The notes below the pieces were generated by a model. The model made no database searches. It saw only the letters and a list, made by a program, of their open reading frames with translations, and was not told the DNA's origin. Source: Deltaproteobacteria bacterium (GTDB lineage: Bacteria; Desulfobacterota; Desulfobulbia; Desulfobulbales; BM004). Taken from it: a stretch of 5,840 nucleotides of DNA. The stretch covers positions 1 to 5,840 of the forward strand of contig JAFDCR010000079.1 in the NCBI GenBank assembly GCA_019312685.1, given 5' to 3'. Below, in pieces: positions 5,229-5,840 of the stretch (position 1 is the stretch's first letter; every line of letters starts with the position of its first letter). The translations under genes and the position numbers were made by a program.

Positions 5229-5770
5229 GACAGACGATACTAGCGAAAAGATATGCCAAGGCCCTCTTTGCTGTCGGCCAGGAGGAAGGGAAAAACGAAT
5301 CATTCAGGGAAACGCTAGGCGTTCTCGGTGATTTACTGGAGAATTATCCCGAGGTCATGGATGCACTTACAAATCTCTTATATCCTTTGGAGGTAAGGGA
5401 AAAAGTAATGGCGCATTTAATCAGTGAACTGAAGACAGATCAGTTCATGGCCAATTTCCTCAATCTTGTTGTCCAGAAAAAACGTGCAGACATATTACCT
5501 GAAGTAGCCACTGTATTTCAGGTTCTGGTTGACGCTGATCAAAATATAAGCCGCGGTACGGTTATCTCTGCAACGGAAATATCAGGGGAACTGCAGGCAA
5601 AGGTGCAGTCCACCCTTGAAAATATTACAGGCAAAAAGGTGATTCTCACATCCGAGACCGATCCGTCGATCATTGGCGGCATTGTTGCCAAGGTCGGTGA
5701 TCTTGTTATGGATGGGAGTATCAAAACACAACTTGCGGGTTTGAATGAATCCATAAAGGGGAGTGAATAG
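5225..5770 (+). CDS. atpH: F-type ATP synthase subunit delta (F1/stalk connector)
   Basis: The 181-residue protein has the expected length and landmarks of bacterial delta (OSCP). The N-terminal helical domain begins ILAKRYAKALFAV (5-17). The middle FLNLVVQKKRADILPEV (78-94) is the conserved FL.LL..K.R...L..I segment. The C-terminal signature GGIVAKVGDLVMDGSIKTQL (151-170) is the ATP synthase delta pattern. Delta caps the alpha3beta3 head and binds the C-termini of b and b', fixing the stator. The start is a GTG within the overlap GTGA shared with the atpF stop, followed by RQTILAKRYA as in homologues. GGGA (5214-5217) lies 7 nt upstream, but ribosome re-initiation from atpF probably contributes most. 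No better ATG exists, as the next in-frame one falls well inside the first domain. Confidence 0.95.
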   Translation: MRQTILAKRYAKALFAVGQEEGKNESFRETLGVLGDLLENYPEVMDALTNLLYPLEVREKVMAHLISELKTDQFMANFLNLVVQKKRADILPEVATVFQVLVDADQNISRGTVISATEISGELQAKVQSTLENITGKKVILTSETDPSIIGGIVAKVGDLVMDGSIKTQLAGLNESIKGSE

Positions 5771-5775
5771 GCAAA

Positions 5776-5840
5776 ATGCAGATCAAAGCCGAAGAAATCA
5801 GTCAAATTATCAAGGGACAGATCAAGGAATATGAAACTAA
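5776..5840 (+). CDS. atpA: F-type ATP synthase subunit alpha, N-terminus only (runs off the window)
   Basis: Twenty-one codons are visible. They start MQIKAEEISQIIKGQI and continue KEYET, the standard alpha-subunit opening (M.I.aeEIs.iik.qI..ye). The start lies 5 nt after the atpH stop, with an AAGGGGAG stretch (5756-5763) 12 nt upstream inside atpH. Position directly after atpH is the universal place of atpA. The nucleotide-binding and catalytic-interface parts lie beyond the right edge. Confidence 0.93.
   Translation, partial: MQIKAEEISQIIKGQIKEYET

Noticed and set aside
1..5840. CRISPR array, insertion sequence, prophage, defence or toxin-antitoxin system
   Set aside because: No spaced direct repeats, no transposase or integrase coding sequence, no terminal inverted repeats with target duplications. 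All complete genes belong to known housekeeping or metabolic families.

Overview
The window looks like chromosomal core DNA from an anaerobic Desulfobacterota-type bacterium (old Deltaproteobacteria, Desulfobacteraceae-like). The evidence is an ATP synthase cluster that begins with paired b' and b subunits rather than with subunits a and c, a b subunit with a signal-peptide-like N-terminal extension, and an alanyl-tRNA synthetase with a Cys-rich GCGRPDCKMGCDCDRF-type segment. This placement is inferred from protein character and gene order; no database search was possible.

Layout. At the left edge is the 5' end of a minus-strand gene (from 149 leftwards), probably a cyclic-nucleotide-binding/CBS/nucleotidyltransferase (DUF294-like) protein. 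A divergent AT-rich region (150-474) follows, with candidate promoters in both directions and two clear inverted repeats. Next come an isochorismatase-family cysteine hydrolase (475-1038) and, 44 nt later on the same strand, a complete alaS (1083-3719) that ends in a strong intrinsic terminator (3754-3788). A 400-nt gene-free stretch (3789-4188) carries a good promoter with an A/T-tandem-repeat UP-like element and several palindromes. It leads into a tightly packed ATP synthase operon: atpF' (b'), atpF (b), atpH (delta) and the first 21 codons of atpA (alpha), which runs off the right edge.

How the genes work together. AtpF', AtpF and AtpH form the peripheral stalk that holds the F1 head, whose alpha subunit begins at the right edge, against the membrane sector. 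The subunit a and c genes are not directly upstream and must lie elsewhere, an arrangement I recall from other Desulfobacterota. alaS is a housekeeping translation gene. The hydrolase has an intact Asp-Lys-Cys triad but no assignable substrate.

I see no mobile element, CRISPR array, rRNA, tRNA, toxin-antitoxin or defence system. The least explained signals are regulatory: the palindromes overlapping the promoters at 343-377 and 431-457, and a TetR-type pseudo-palindrome plus a 14-bp palindrome in the atp leader. I found no convincing new system here.
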